Assembly: GCF_025252405.1 (NCBI RefSeq)
Contig: NZ_CP104307.1
Coordinates: 1,302,001 to 1,366,000, forward strand
Reading direction: 5' to 3'
Source of the DNA: Flavobacterium sp. TR2
Lineage (GTDB): Bacteria > Bacteroidota > Bacteroidia > Flavobacteriales > Flavobacteriaceae
DNA: 64,000 nt
Of this stretch, positions 44,478-54,094 are shown piece after piece. Under the pieces are notes generated by a model, which was not told the DNA's origin, did no database searches, and saw only the letters and a program-made list of their open reading frames with translations. Within the stretch, counting starts at the first letter, position 1. The number at the start of each line of letters is the position of its first letter. A program made the position numbers and the translations under genes.

Positions 44478-46586
44478 TTACTTTTTCGGTAAAGCTTTAA
44501 AACCCATATTGTAAAGCGTGAAAGCCTGAATGTCTACATTTTCTTGAATGGTAGCCGCAACAGATTTTCCTGCTCCATGTCCAGCTTTTACATCAATTCT
44601 AATTAAAACAGGGTTTTCTCCTGTTTGTTTTTCCTGCAATTCAGATGCGAATTTAAAACTGTGTGCAGGAACTACACGATCGTCGTGATCTCCTGTAGTT
44701 ACCATTGTTGCAGGATAATGTGTTCCTTTTTTTACATTGTGAACAGGAGAATATCCTTTTAAGTATTCGAACATTTCTTTGCTGTCTTGAGCTGTTCCGT
44801 AATCAAAAGCCCATCCTGCGCCTGCTGTGAACGCATTGTAACGAAGCATATCCATAACGCCAACTGCAGGTAATGCCACTTTCATTAAATCTGGACGCTG
44901 AGTCATAGTTGCGCCAACCAATAAGCCTCCGTTAGATCCTCCGCGAATAGCCAAATAATCAGAAGATGTATATTTTTGAGCAATTAAATATTCTGCTGCA
45001 GCGATAAAATCGTCAAATACATTTTGTTTTTGCATTTTTGTTCCTGCATCGTGCCATTTTTTTCCGTATTCGCCGCCGCCTCTTAAGTTAGCAACTGCGT
45101 AAACTCCGCCGTTTTCCATCCAAACAGCATTAGCAATGCTGAAACTTGGCGTTAAGCTAATATTGAATCCGCCATATCCGTAAAGAATAGTTGGGTTTTT
45201 CCCGTCTAATTTTGTTCCTTTTTTATAGGTAATAATCATCGGAACTTTTGTGCCGTCTTTTGAAGTGTAGAAAACTTGTTTAGACTCGTAATCTTCACTT
45301 TTGAAATCTACTTTTGGTTTTTGATAGATTTCAGATTTCCCAGTTTTTGGTTCCAAAGAATAAATGCTTCCTGGAGTTGTATAATTGGCAAAGCTGTAGT
45401 ACAAAATTTTATCTGCTTTTTTACCGCTAAATCCGCCTGCAGTTCCAACAGCAGGAAGTTTAATTTCACGCACTAATTTCCCGTTGTAATCATATTGCTG
45501 TACAAATGACACTGCATCTTTGGTGTAATTAGCAAAGAAATAGCCGGCACCAGTTGAAGGCGATAAAATGTCTTTGGTTTCTTTAATAAAATCTTTCCAG
45601 TTTTCAGGTTTCGGATTTGCAGCATCAACAGTTACAATACGTTTGTTGGGAGCATTAAAATCGGTTTCTATAAACAATTTGCTGCCTTGGTTGTCGATAA
45701 TATTACTGTCGCTGTTAAAGTTGTCAACGATTGTAACAATCGGGCTATTGGCTTTAGTCAGGTCTTTGATGTATAATTCATTCCCGTAAGTCGAGTTCGC
45801 AGCTGTAATTACCAAGTAACGGTTGTCTTCAGTAACATATCCGCCCACGTATCTTCTTTTCTGGTCAGCGCCAAAAATCACTTTATCGTCTTTTTGAGAA
45901 GTTCCCAATTTGTGAAAATATAATTTGTGCTGATCTGTTTTTGCAGACAATTCACTTCCTTTTGGCTTATCATAACTAGAGTAGTAAAAACCTTCATTTC
46001 CGTGCCAAGAGATACCGCTGAATTTTATGTCAACCAAAGTATCTTCTAAAACTTTTTTAGAAAGTGCATCAATGATGATTACTTTTCTCCAGTCACTTCC
46101 ACCTTCTGAGATTGCATAAGCAGCTTTGCTTCCGTCCTCAGAAAAATCAAGTCCGCCAAGAGAAGTTGTCCCGTCTTTTGAGAAGGTATTAGGGTCTAAG
46201 AAAATCTCTTCTTTGCCATTTTCATCTTTTCTATAAACAACAGATTGATTTTGAAGGCCGTTATTTTTTGAATAATAAGTAAATTTTCCTTCTTTGGATG
46301 GAGCTCCAATTTTTTCGTAGTTCCAAAGTTCTTCCATTCGCTTTTTAAGTTCGTTGCGAAACGGAATTTTATCTAAATAAGCATAAGTAACTTCGTTTTG
46401 AGCTTTTACCCACGCACCAGTTTCGGCAGATTTGTCATCTTCTAACCAACGGTAAGGATCGCTTATTTTGGAATCAAAGTAAACATCGACAGTTTCTCCT
46501 TTTTTAGTTTGCGGATATTGCATTTTGCCTTGCCCAAATGATATTCCTACGGTTGTAATTGCCATTAATAAAAATGTTTTTTTCAT
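44478..46586 (-). CDS. Prolyl oligopeptidase (S9A), exported
   Basis: 702 residues with a signal peptide (1-18). The N-terminal part DPYRWLEDDKSAETGAWVKAQNEVT is the classic start of prolyl endopeptidases, followed by a beta-propeller (about 80-420) and a hydrolase domain with the nucleophile Ser in RGGSNGGLLVG (about 550), Asp in GDHDDRVVPAHS and His in AGHGAGKS. Cleaves post-proline peptides, as the Elizabethkingia (Flavobacterium) meningosepticum enzyme does. Periplasmic or secreted. A CAAAAATA box (46609-46616) is the -7 on its strand. Confidence 0.93.
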   Translation of the reverse strand: MKKTFLLMAITTVGISFGQGKMQYPQTKKGETVDVYFDSKISDPYRWLEDDKSAETGAWVKAQNEVTYAYLDKIPFRNELKKRMEELWNYEKIGAPSKEGKFTYYSKNNGLQNQSVVYRKDENGKEEIFLDPNTFSKDGTTSLGGLDFSEDGSKAAYAISEGGSDWRKVIIIDALSKKVLEDTLVDIKFSGISWHGNEGFYYSSYDKPKGSELSAKTDQHKLYFHKLGTSQKDDKVIFGADQKRRYVGGYVTEDNRYLVITAANSTYGNELYIKDLTKANSPIVTIVDNFNSDSNIIDNQGSKLFIETDFNAPNKRIVTVDAANPKPENWKDFIKETKDILSPSTGAGYFFANYTKDAVSFVQQYDYNGKLVREIKLPAVGTAGGFSGKKADKILYYSFANYTTPGSIYSLEPKTGKSEIYQKPKVDFKSEDYESKQVFYTSKDGTKVPMIITYKKGTKLDGKNPTILYGYGGFNISLTPSFSIANAVWMENGGVYAVANLRGGGEYGKKWHDAGTKMQKQNVFDDFIAAAEYLIAQKYTSSDYLAIRGGSNGGLLVGATMTQRPDLMKVALPAVGVMDMLRYNAFTAGAGWAFDYGTAQDSKEMFEYLKGYSPVHNVKKGTHYPATMVTTGDHDDRVVPAHSFKFASELQEKQTGENPVLIRIDVKAGHGAGKSVAATIQENVDIQAFTLYNMGFKALPKK

Positions 46587-46639
46587 AGTTAGTTTTTATC
46601 TGTTATAACAAAAATAGCATTTTTTGTTGTGAAAAAAAT

Positions 46640-46710
46640 AAACCATACAAGCCATATAAGTAAATATTAGTTAAATGGAAACTAAATGAACTTAGATAAC
46701 TTATATGGTT
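46640..46710. repeat. ACCATATAAG-type inverted element
   Basis: AACCATACAAGCCATATAAG at the left (about 46640-46660) mirrors ACTTATATGGTT at the right (about 46699-46710). The same unit type occurs near 1.12 kb and 53.90-54.01 kb. It lies between the oligopeptidase and the TonB receptor gene. Confidence 0.6.
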
Positions 46711-46716
46711 AAAAAA

Positions 46717-48924
46717 TTATAAGTTGAAGTTAACTCCCAAAACGATATTTCTTCCAATATTAGGAATGCCGTCTGTTTTTAATCGAGAAAGGTGTGCAAT
46801 ATATTTTTTATCAAATAAATTGTTTCCGTTTAGGTTAATGTCAAAAGCCGTTTTTCCAAGTTTTACTGTTCCTCCAAAACCTAAATTTACCAAAGTATAT
46901 CCTTTAGAAGCCGTTTCGAAACCGCTCACATTGTCTTGACTGAAAGTTGAGGAAACATTCAAAGAAGCAAAACCTTCGCTTAGCCAATTTTTGATGTTAA
47001 ATTCAGTTCTAAGCGTGTTATTCCAATTGTTTGCGGGAATTAGAGGCAAATAATCTTTATTTTCTTTTTTGCCTGTAACCGTTTCAAAACTGGTTTCAAA
47101 ATGCAGCCAATCTAACGGGTGAGGATGAAAGTGCAAGCCAACCTCACCTCCGTACAATTGCGCATTGTCCTGAACATAGGCAAAAACATCATTATCATCT
47201 AAAACTTCTCCAGTTGGCGAAGTGTAGATGTAATTGTTTACGTGATTATAGAATCCGTTTATGAAAAACTCGAAATGGGTATTTTTGTATTCTAAGTTTA
47301 AATCGGTCTGAACATTTTGTTCTGTTTTTAGATTTGCATTTCCAATTTCGTAGCGATTCGTTCCTTCGTGAACCCCGTTTGAAGTTAATTCGGCCAAGTT
47401 TGGCGCTCTAAATCCAGTGGCAACATTTAAACGAAGCGTTAATGGTTCTGCCAATTTAGTTTTGTAGCCCAAAGAAGCATTAAAGCTGTCAAAAGAACGG
47501 TCTAAAGCCTGAAAATATCCTTCTTCACCTTCAGTTCCGTGAGCGATAGAAGTAATGTTCCTATTGTCAAAACGCAATCCTGCTTGAATGACACTGTTGT
47601 CCCACTCGTAATTTGCCGTTCCAAAAACTCCAAAATCGTTGGTTGTGGCATCTGGAATTAAATATTCTTCGCCAGAATTTTTATTCGTCTGATGCATTCC
47701 CTGAATTCCTAAAATAGTTTCGATTTTTCCGAATTTCGGGAAATGGTATTTTGCATTATAATTGAAAGTGTTCAATTTCATGTGTAGAGAAGCCTCATTG
47801 CTGTCTTCAAATTCGCTTCGGTCATTAGCAATATAGCCTAAATCGACATCCAATTTTGAATTTTCAAAAAAGATCACATTGTTTAAGCTCAATAAATGAT
47901 TGAAAATTCCTTGTCTCGGAAATTGAGTGTCTTTGCTTGAAGATTGTGCCGCAATTCCATCTTCTGGAATTCCGATGTCTAATTTGTTGTAGTTGTATCG
48001 TAAAACACTTGAGAAACTCGAATTGCTGTACCCAATTCCAGTTTTAAAATCAGTTTCGTTGTAACGTGAGTTTGTTACTCGATCTCCGCCAGCTATTTTG
48101 TAGTCAGAATGCGTGTTGTAGCTTCCTCGTGCTAAAAACTTCCAGTTCTCGGTAGAAGTTTTTAATCCGATGGAAGAATTGCTTCCTTCTGTATTGGTGA
48201 AATATTTTTGGCTGAAATTGGCTTTAAAATCGCCCGCGTCAGCAAATTTTTCAGGGTTGAAATATAAAACGCCTCCTAAAGCATCAGAGCCGTACAATAA
48301 AGATGCAGGGCCTTTAATTACTTCGACACTTTCAATCCCGGCATCATTTAAGCCTAAACCATGTTCGTCTCCAAACTGCTGATTTTCAATGCGAACTCCT
48401 TGAGAATAAACCAAAACACGATTACCGCTAAGTCCGCGAATTACTGGTTTTCCAATAGAAGTTCCTGTTGAAATCTGAGAAACTCCAGGAATTGTCGCTA
48501 AACCTTCAATTAAAGTTGAGGTTCCTTTTTGCTGCAATGTTTTAATGCTTTCATGCTCAATTTTCATGACGTTTTGCGATTGCAATTTGTTGAAAGGAGT
48601 TGAAACCACTACTTCGTCCATTTCTAAAACAGATTCTTCAAGAATAATGTCCAGCGTATTTTGCTTTAGCAGTTTTACGATGGTTTTATTTTGATTGGCA
48701 TATCCAACATATGTAAAAGCAATGCGCAGACTTCCATTTGGGAGATTATTCAATTCATATTTTCCGTTGGCATCTGTTGTTGTTCCTTTATGCAACTCGG
48801 GCGCATAAACGGAAACCCCAGGCAATGGCTGATTTTGATTGTCGGTTACAGTTCCCGAAACCGAATTTTGAGCAGTAAGTATGCTCGAGAACCCTAAAAT
48901 AAGGGCAATTATAAGTTTTTTCAT
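46717..48924 (-). CDS. TonB-dependent receptor, ZnuD-like
   Basis: 735 residues from the ATG at 48924, which begins the signal peptide KKLIIALILGFSSILTAQ; the longer frame to 48987 is discarded. A CarboxypepD_reg-like domain (about 22-100, GTVTDNQNQPLPGVSVY) precedes the plug (about 115-235, ending SLLYGSDALGGVLYF) and the 22-strand barrel with a C-terminal VLGVNFNL strand. Short HPHPLDW and RYEIGNANL segments recall zinc/copper receptors such as ZnuD, an inference only. The next upstream gene encodes a His/Cys-rich small protein, supporting a metal link. Confidence 0.85.
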   Translation of the reverse strand: MKKLIIALILGFSSILTAQNSVSGTVTDNQNQPLPGVSVYAPELHKGTTTDANGKYELNNLPNGSLRIAFTYVGYANQNKTIVKLLKQNTLDIILEESVLEMDEVVVSTPFNKLQSQNVMKIEHESIKTLQQKGTSTLIEGLATIPGVSQISTGTSIGKPVIRGLSGNRVLVYSQGVRIENQQFGDEHGLGLNDAGIESVEVIKGPASLLYGSDALGGVLYFNPEKFADAGDFKANFSQKYFTNTEGSNSSIGLKTSTENWKFLARGSYNTHSDYKIAGGDRVTNSRYNETDFKTGIGYSNSSFSSVLRYNYNKLDIGIPEDGIAAQSSSKDTQFPRQGIFNHLLSLNNVIFFENSKLDVDLGYIANDRSEFEDSNEASLHMKLNTFNYNAKYHFPKFGKIETILGIQGMHQTNKNSGEEYLIPDATTNDFGVFGTANYEWDNSVIQAGLRFDNRNITSIAHGTEGEEGYFQALDRSFDSFNASLGYKTKLAEPLTLRLNVATGFRAPNLAELTSNGVHEGTNRYEIGNANLKTEQNVQTDLNLEYKNTHFEFFINGFYNHVNNYIYTSPTGEVLDDNDVFAYVQDNAQLYGGEVGLHFHPHPLDWLHFETSFETVTGKKENKDYLPLIPANNWNNTLRTEFNIKNWLSEGFASLNVSSTFSQDNVSGFETASKGYTLVNLGFGGTVKLGKTAFDINLNGNNLFDKKYIAHLSRLKTDGIPNIGRNIVLGVNFNL

Positions 48925-49086
48925 TTTGAAAATGATGCTATAGTTAAATTGATTTTTTCTTTGAATGAAAACCAAAACAAACAGCAAAGCATTCTGATCC
49001 TAATTGATGTAAAATAGGATTAGGAAACTCAATGTTTTTTTTTGAATTTTAAATTAAAAGAAATGTTTTTTTCGCAAGATTGAACC

Positions 49087-49440
49087 TTAAGAAACTATAG
49101 CAGCAGGAGGGCCTCGTAAGAAATACGGATGAACAGAAACAGAAAAGATTTTCTCTGTAAACGAAAAGAAATAAGGGATTTCTTTATCAAAAGAATGGAA
49201 CTGAAAGCTAAAACTTTCAGGGACAATGTAACTTCCAAAGGCAAAATTACAAACAAAACAAACCTCATAATCATGATGCTGGTGTGTTATTTCGCCACTT
49301 GGATCATTATAGTTATGATGGCATTGTTTTTCTGAAAGCTGTCTTACAATATGCTCATAGCTATGTATTGACTGAAACAATATCGAAAACAATATTGTGA
49401 CAGCAAACGATAAACTTAATATGAGCTGCTTTCTCTTCAT
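49087..49440 (-). CDS. Small His/Cys-rich membrane-anchored protein
   Basis: 117 residues from the ATG at 49440 (the TTG at 49449 is less likely). A hydrophobic N-terminal helix (about 6-23) is followed by a cluster of potential metal ligands: CHHNYNDPSGEITHQHHDYEVCFVC, i.e. a Cys-His-His, His-x-His-His and CxxC in 25 residues. The C-terminus LRGPPA is a motif I have seen in small proteins near TonB receptors (memory only). Probable metal-binding periplasmic protein; same strand as the receptor, 162 bp upstream of it. Confidence 0.6.
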   Translation of the reverse strand: MKRKQLILSLSFAVTILFSILFQSIHSYEHIVRQLSEKQCHHNYNDPSGEITHQHHDYEVCFVCNFAFGSYIVPESFSFQFHSFDKEIPYFFSFTEKIFSVSVHPYFLRGPPAAIVS

Positions 49441-49664
49441 GCTCTGCAAAGGTATAAAAGATAAAAAGAAAATTGATTAATTTTTTGTCTCACCGAATTG
49501 ATTTATTAGAAATAATGCAGCAATTAATTTTATTCGCAGTCAAAATGAGAATATTTTTGCTTCATAGCTTTACCGCAGAAAGCATTATATTATATTTGTA
49601 TGTGAAATAAATGTGCTTCAAAAAGCGTTTATTTGTAATTATCCTTTAAAACCCAAACCACGAT

Positions 49665-50369
49665 ATGCGAATTATTTTTAGCTGTTTATTTTTACTCACC
49701 TTCTTTAACTCTTTTGCACAAGAAGATGTTAAGCCTGAGATAAAACCAGTTATAAAAATTGATTCTCTATATCGAGAAGATCAGTTTTATTTTTCGGTTA
49801 CCTATAATATGTTTACCGATATTCCTGTTGATTTTAAACAGAATAAATTTTCTTTAGGACTTTCTGGAGGTTTCTTGCGCGATATGCCAGTCAATAAATC
49901 CAGAACTGTTGCTATTGCTGCAGGTCTAGGCTTAAGCTATCAAAACTATTACCAGAATCTTACTATTTCTAATGACGGATCAGGATCGATAATATACGGA
50001 GTTAACGATTATGGTCAGTTTGTTTCCAATCGTTACCGACAGTATTCTGTAGACCTTCCAATCGAATTCAGATGGCGTAATTCGACTTATGAAAGCACTA
50101 AATTTTGGCGCATTTATGGTGGTGTAAAGTTGAGCTATGTTTTTTCGAATGCATCGACTCTTGATGATGGTGAAAAAACATATAAAATCAAGAATAATCC
50201 AAGTATTAACAAATTTCAGTACGGGCCATATCTTGCAGCAGGATACAACACATGGAACCTTTACGTGTATTATGGTTTAAGCCCTTTGTTTAAATCGGCA
50301 ACAACTGTAAATGGAGAAAAAATCAATATGAAAACCTTAAATGCTGGATTGATCTTTTATATTTTATAG
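49665..50369 (+). CDS. PorT-family outer-membrane beta-barrel protein
   Basis: 234 residues with a signal peptide (1-18, ending SFA). The barrel reads YFSVTYNMFTDIPVDFKQNKFSLGLSGGFLRDMPVNKSRTVAIAAGLG, DLPIEFRWRNST, AAGYNTWNLYVYYGLSPLF, as in the OMP_b-brl_2/PorT family. PorT/SprT proper belongs to type IX secretion, but no ubiE neighbour or other T9SS gene is present here, so this is called a family member only. TATATTTG at 49591-49598 is a candidate -7. Its end overlaps the convergent gene by 6 bp. Confidence 0.75.
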   Translation: MRIIFSCLFLLTFFNSFAQEDVKPEIKPVIKIDSLYREDQFYFSVTYNMFTDIPVDFKQNKFSLGLSGGFLRDMPVNKSRTVAIAAGLGLSYQNYYQNLTISNDGSGSIIYGVNDYGQFVSNRYRQYSVDLPIEFRWRNSTYESTKFWRIYGGVKLSYVFSNASTLDDGEKTYKIKNNPSINKFQYGPYLAAGYNTWNLYVYYGLSPLFKSATTVNGEKINMKTLNAGLIFYIL

Positions 50370-50978
50370 CCACAGGTATAAAAATAAAAGCTGGGGCATT
50401 ATTCCGATAAACAATCCAATTAAAATTTCTCTAGAAGTATGCGCGTTCATTTCTAAGCGCGATGAAGCCACAATTCCCGACAATAAAATAAGCAAAGCCG
50501 GCCAGTACGGATTATGCAGCTGAAGATGGATGTTTAACCCGATAACAAAAATCGTTAAACCCGAAATAGCGACCATATGCAGACTTGCTTTTGTCTTAAA
50601 AAGCACGCAGACCAATGCTAAAATGGTACTGAACAATGCGGCGAGAAAAAAGAAATGAAGCTCTGGATAACGAGTAATGACAATACTTCTTTTGACTAAT
50701 AAAATATATAAAAAGCATTGTAAAATAAGCGGAATGGTTCGTTCTGAAGTCTGGCTCAGCATGATTGATTTTACATGGCCAGTCGATTTTAGGAGTAAAT
50801 AAAATAAGACAGGCACAATAATATTAATGACCAAAATCTGGATTAGAACAAAATATTTTTCGTTTGTGCTGAAAATATCGTCTTTGTAAAATAAGTAAAA
50901 CAAGGTAGCATACAGCGATATAAAAATCGGATGCAGTATATAAGAGAAGATTGGAAGTGCTTTTTTCAAAATATGCAA
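50364..50978 (-). CDS. PAP2-like integral membrane protein
   Basis: 204 residues, about six membrane helices. Parts of the acid-phosphatase signature are visible: TSERTIPLI, KASLHMVAISG where PSGH usually stands, and VASSRLEMNAHTSREILIGLFIG matching the SR-x5-H-x3-(D/E)-x3-G motif 3. The first two motifs are altered, so catalysis is not certain. The start is a TTG at 50978; no ATG of suitable position exists. Could act on lipid phosphate (undecaprenyl-PP) or be a degenerate relative. Confidence 0.6.
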   Translation of the reverse strand: MHILKKALPIFSYILHPIFISLYATLFYLFYKDDIFSTNEKYFVLIQILVINIIVPVLFYLLLKSTGHVKSIMLSQTSERTIPLILQCFLYILLVKRSIVITRYPELHFFFLAALFSTILALVCVLFKTKASLHMVAISGLTIFVIGLNIHLQLHNPYWPALLILLSGIVASSRLEMNAHTSREILIGLFIGIMPQLLFLYLWL

Positions 50979-51418
50979 ATTTGTGGTCTAAAAACAAATA
51001 TACTCAATAAATGTTTTCTGCCACGAAATGTTTTTCTGCCACGAATTACACGAATTATTTTTTTCACGGGTTTTAGTGCTATAATCAGTTATAGTCTTTT
51101 TAATCTTTGGCTTAAAATTTTCACGCTGATTTGGCAGATCTGGCAGATTTTTTTTAAAATTAATTGGTGTGAATTCGTGCAATTCGTGGCTAACTTTTTT
51201 TTTAAGAAATCAGTGATAGTCTTTTTAATCTTTGGCTAAAATTTTCACGCAGATTTGGCAGATCTGGCAGATTTTTTTTAAAAATTAATTCGTTTGAATT
51301 GGTGCAATTCGTGGTAAACCTAACTTTTTCTGCACTTTCGAGTAAACGGAATAATTAGTGAAAATTTGGGAAATTTGTGGCAAACCTTTTTTTAAATTTG
51401 AAAAAAAGAAATTTCTAA
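50979..51418. repeat. Intergenic region with a tandem 125-bp repeat
   Basis: 440 bp without a gene. Two copies (51086-51194 and 51211-51319) run CAGTxATAGTCTTTTTAATC...GGCAGATCTGGCAGATT...AATTCGTGG at a period of 125 bp with few differences. An extra CACGAATT unit precedes them at about 51020-51060. The family is that of the 44 kb region. A TAAATTTG box (51393-51400) just before murF may be its -7. Confidence 0.8.
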
Positions 51419-53890
51419 ATGAGCATAAATTTAAAAAGCCTAGTTTCAGTTCTTAACGCCAAATGGATTGGCTCAAATGAAGCTGTTTTAATCGATCATA
51501 TCTCAATTGACAGCCGTTCGCTTCAAAACGGCTCGAAAACTTTATTTTTTGCTTTGGCTGGCGTCAATAACGATGCTCATTTATTTATTCCAGATTTAAT
51601 AGAAAACGGAGTTCAGAATTTTGTTGTACAGCATATTGCAGAAGGTTACCAGGATAAGGCTAATTTTTTGGTTGTCGAAAACACGCTTCATGCACTTCAA
51701 GGTTTTGCGGCATATTATAGAAATCTGTTTCATTTTCCAGTTATCGGAGTAACGGGAAGCAATGGCAAAACAATTGTGAAAGAATGGCTTAATTTCTTGC
51801 TAAGTCCTGATTATAATATTATTAGAAGCCCGAAAAGTTATAATTCGCAAGTTGGAGTTCCGCTCTCAGTAATCGGCATTAATGAAAAACACAATTTAGG
51901 AATTTTTGAAGCTGGAATTTCGACAGTTAACGAAATGATTCATCTGGAAAAAATAATTAAACCTACAATAGGCGTGCTCACCAATATCGGAAGCGCACAT
52001 GATGAGGGGTTTTTGAATTTAGTGCAGAAGATTGACGAAAAATTGCTTTTGTTTAAAGATTGTCCGATTATAATCTATCAAAAAACGGAAATTGTAGAAT
52101 CATGTCTGACTCAATTTGCAGCAGAATATATGATGCATCCTCGAAAGCTTTTTTCTTGGAGTTTTACAGATAAAAGCGCAACTGTTTTTATTGAAAAAAA
52201 AGAAAATAAGCACGACCATACTTTTATTCAATACCAATATAAAAACGAGATTTTCAATTTAGAAATTCCGTTTAACGATTCGGCTTCTGTTGAAAATGCT
52301 ATTTCATGTCTGCTGGTTTTGCTGCATTTTAATTATGATCAGGAAACGATTCAGAATAGAATTCAGATGCTTTATCCAGTTCGAATGCGTTTGGAAGTAA
52401 AAAACGGAATTAACAATTGCAGTATTATTGACGATAGCTATAGTTCAGATTTTCAGTCGCTTAAAATTGCTTTGGATTTCTTAGAAAGCCAGAAGAAAAA
52501 AGGAGCTTCAAAAACTGTTATTTTATCAGATATTTTTCAAAGCGGGTTTACAAATGAAGAATTGTATTCTAAAGTGGCCCAATTAATTTCAGACAATAAG
52601 ATAAATCGTGTAATTGGAATTGGACCAACGATATCTTCTTTCGCCGCTAAATTTCCAAATAGTGCCATGTTTGAAAATACAGCTGATTTTATTGTGTCAA
52701 TCGATAATTTTAATTTCAACAATGAAACGATTCTGATAAAAGGAGCAAGATCTTTTGCATTTGAAGAAATCGTTTCGCTTTTAGAAGAAAAAACGCATGA
52801 GACCATTCTAGAGATTAATCTCGATGCCATTAGCCATAACTTCAATTATTATAAATCAAAATTGGCGCCAAGTGTCAAAATGATGGTTATGGTAAAAGCA
52901 TTTGGCTACGGAAATGGCGGTTTGGAAATTGCTAAATTGCTGGAACATCATAAAGTAGATTATTTGGGTGTGGCTTTTGCCGATGAAGGAATATCGCTAA
53001 AAAACGGTGGCATAAAAGTTCCGATTATGGTTTTGAATCCAGAATCGACAAGTTTTCCATCTATGATTCAATATGGGTTGGAACCCGAAATTTACAGCTT
53101 GAAAGGACTGAATGCCTTTTTGAAAATTGCTCGCGAAAAGAACCTGAAAGATTATCCAATTCACATCAAAATGGATACAGGAATGCATCGTTTAGGTTTT
53201 GAAAACAATACAATCGATGAGCTGATTGCAACTTTAAAAGGCAACTCTACGGTTCGTGTTCAGAGCATTTTGTCTCATTTGGCAACAAGTGATGATCCTA
53301 ATCATTTTGATTTTGTGAGACAGCAGATTGCATTGTTTGAAAAGCTCTCTTCACAATTAATGTCAGAATTAAATATTAACCCAATCCGACATACTTTGAA
53401 TACTTCAGGAATTAGTAATTTTCCTGATGCGCAATACAGCATGGTGCGTTTGGGAATTGGATTGTATGGAGTTTCAAATGATCCTGCCGAACAGAAATAT
53501 TTAGAAAATGTAGGAACTCTAAAATCCATAATTTCTCAAATCAGAACCATTCCTGCTGGCGATAGCGTAGGCTACGGACGTCGTTTTATGGCCGATAGAG
53601 AAACCAAAATTGCTACAATCCCGATTGGGTACGCAGACGGTATTTCGAGATTATGGGGAAATGAAGTGGGATATGTTACGATCAAAAATCAAAAGGCAAA
53701 AATAGTAGGCAGTGTCTGTATGGATATGCTGATGGTTAATGTAAGCCATATCGATTGCAAAGAAGGCGATTCGGTAATTATTTTTGGGGAAAGCCCAACT
53801 GTGATAGAGATGGCTGCAGCCTTAAAAACAATTCCGTATGAAATAATGACGAGCATTTCGCAGCGCGTTAAGAGAGTGTTTTTTAGATAA
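51419..53890 (+). CDS. Bifunctional MurF / alanine racemase
   Basis: 823 residues. Residues 1 to about 455 are a Mur ligase: GVTGSNGKTIVKEW (ATP loop), PKSYNSQVGVPLSV, and FEAGIS. MurF adds D-Ala-D-Ala to UDP-MurNAc-tripeptide. Residues about 456-823 are a PLP alanine racemase: ISHNFNYYKSKL, MVMVKAFGYG with the Schiff-base Lys (about 490), DTGMHRLGF, VGYGRRF with the catalytic Tyr (about 717) and IGYADGI. Fusion of these two steps is common in Bacteroidota. ATG start. Confidence 0.95.
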   Translation: MSINLKSLVSVLNAKWIGSNEAVLIDHISIDSRSLQNGSKTLFFALAGVNNDAHLFIPDLIENGVQNFVVQHIAEGYQDKANFLVVENTLHALQGFAAYYRNLFHFPVIGVTGSNGKTIVKEWLNFLLSPDYNIIRSPKSYNSQVGVPLSVIGINEKHNLGIFEAGISTVNEMIHLEKIIKPTIGVLTNIGSAHDEGFLNLVQKIDEKLLLFKDCPIIIYQKTEIVESCLTQFAAEYMMHPRKLFSWSFTDKSATVFIEKKENKHDHTFIQYQYKNEIFNLEIPFNDSASVENAISCLLVLLHFNYDQETIQNRIQMLYPVRMRLEVKNGINNCSIIDDSYSSDFQSLKIALDFLESQKKKGASKTVILSDIFQSGFTNEELYSKVAQLISDNKINRVIGIGPTISSFAAKFPNSAMFENTADFIVSIDNFNFNNETILIKGARSFAFEEIVSLLEEKTHETILEINLDAISHNFNYYKSKLAPSVKMMVMVKAFGYGNGGLEIAKLLEHHKVDYLGVAFADEGISLKNGGIKVPIMVLNPESTSFPSMIQYGLEPEIYSLKGLNAFLKIAREKNLKDYPIHIKMDTGMHRLGFENNTIDELIATLKGNSTVRVQSILSHLATSDDPNHFDFVRQQIALFEKLSSQLMSELNINPIRHTLNTSGISNFPDAQYSMVRLGIGLYGVSNDPAEQKYLENVGTLKSIISQIRTIPAGDSVGYGRRFMADRETKIATIPIGYADGISRLWGNEVGYVTIKNQKAKIVGSVCMDMLMVNVSHIDCKEGDSVIIFGESPTVIEMAAALKTIPYEIMTSISQRVKRVFFR

Positions 53891-53901
53891 TATTATTTCT
53901 G

Positions 53902-54013
53902 AATCATATAAGGGATATAAGTTCATTTTAAAAGACAAGTTTTCTTTTTTGCTAACCTTACGTTAATCAATTTCGTAACGTTTATAATTTCTTATATGGC
54001 TTATATGGTTTAA
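53902..54013. repeat. ACCATATAAG-type repeat element
   Basis: Copies of ATCATATAAGGGATATAAG (about 53903) and CTTATATGGCTTATATGG (about 53991) form inverted ends of a unit resembling those near 1.12 and 46.65 kb. It fills most of the gap before mscL. Confidence 0.55.
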
Positions 54014-54094
54014 AAATGAGCGGGAAATAAGGTTTTTTTAAGGAAAAATGCGTATTTTCGATATTCATTTAATATTCAACTAAACAGGTCAAAT

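Noticed and set aside
49665..50369. Calling this gene a type IX secretion PorT/SprT
   Set aside because: Only the barrel family is visible; no T9SS neighbour or specific motif supports the secretion role.
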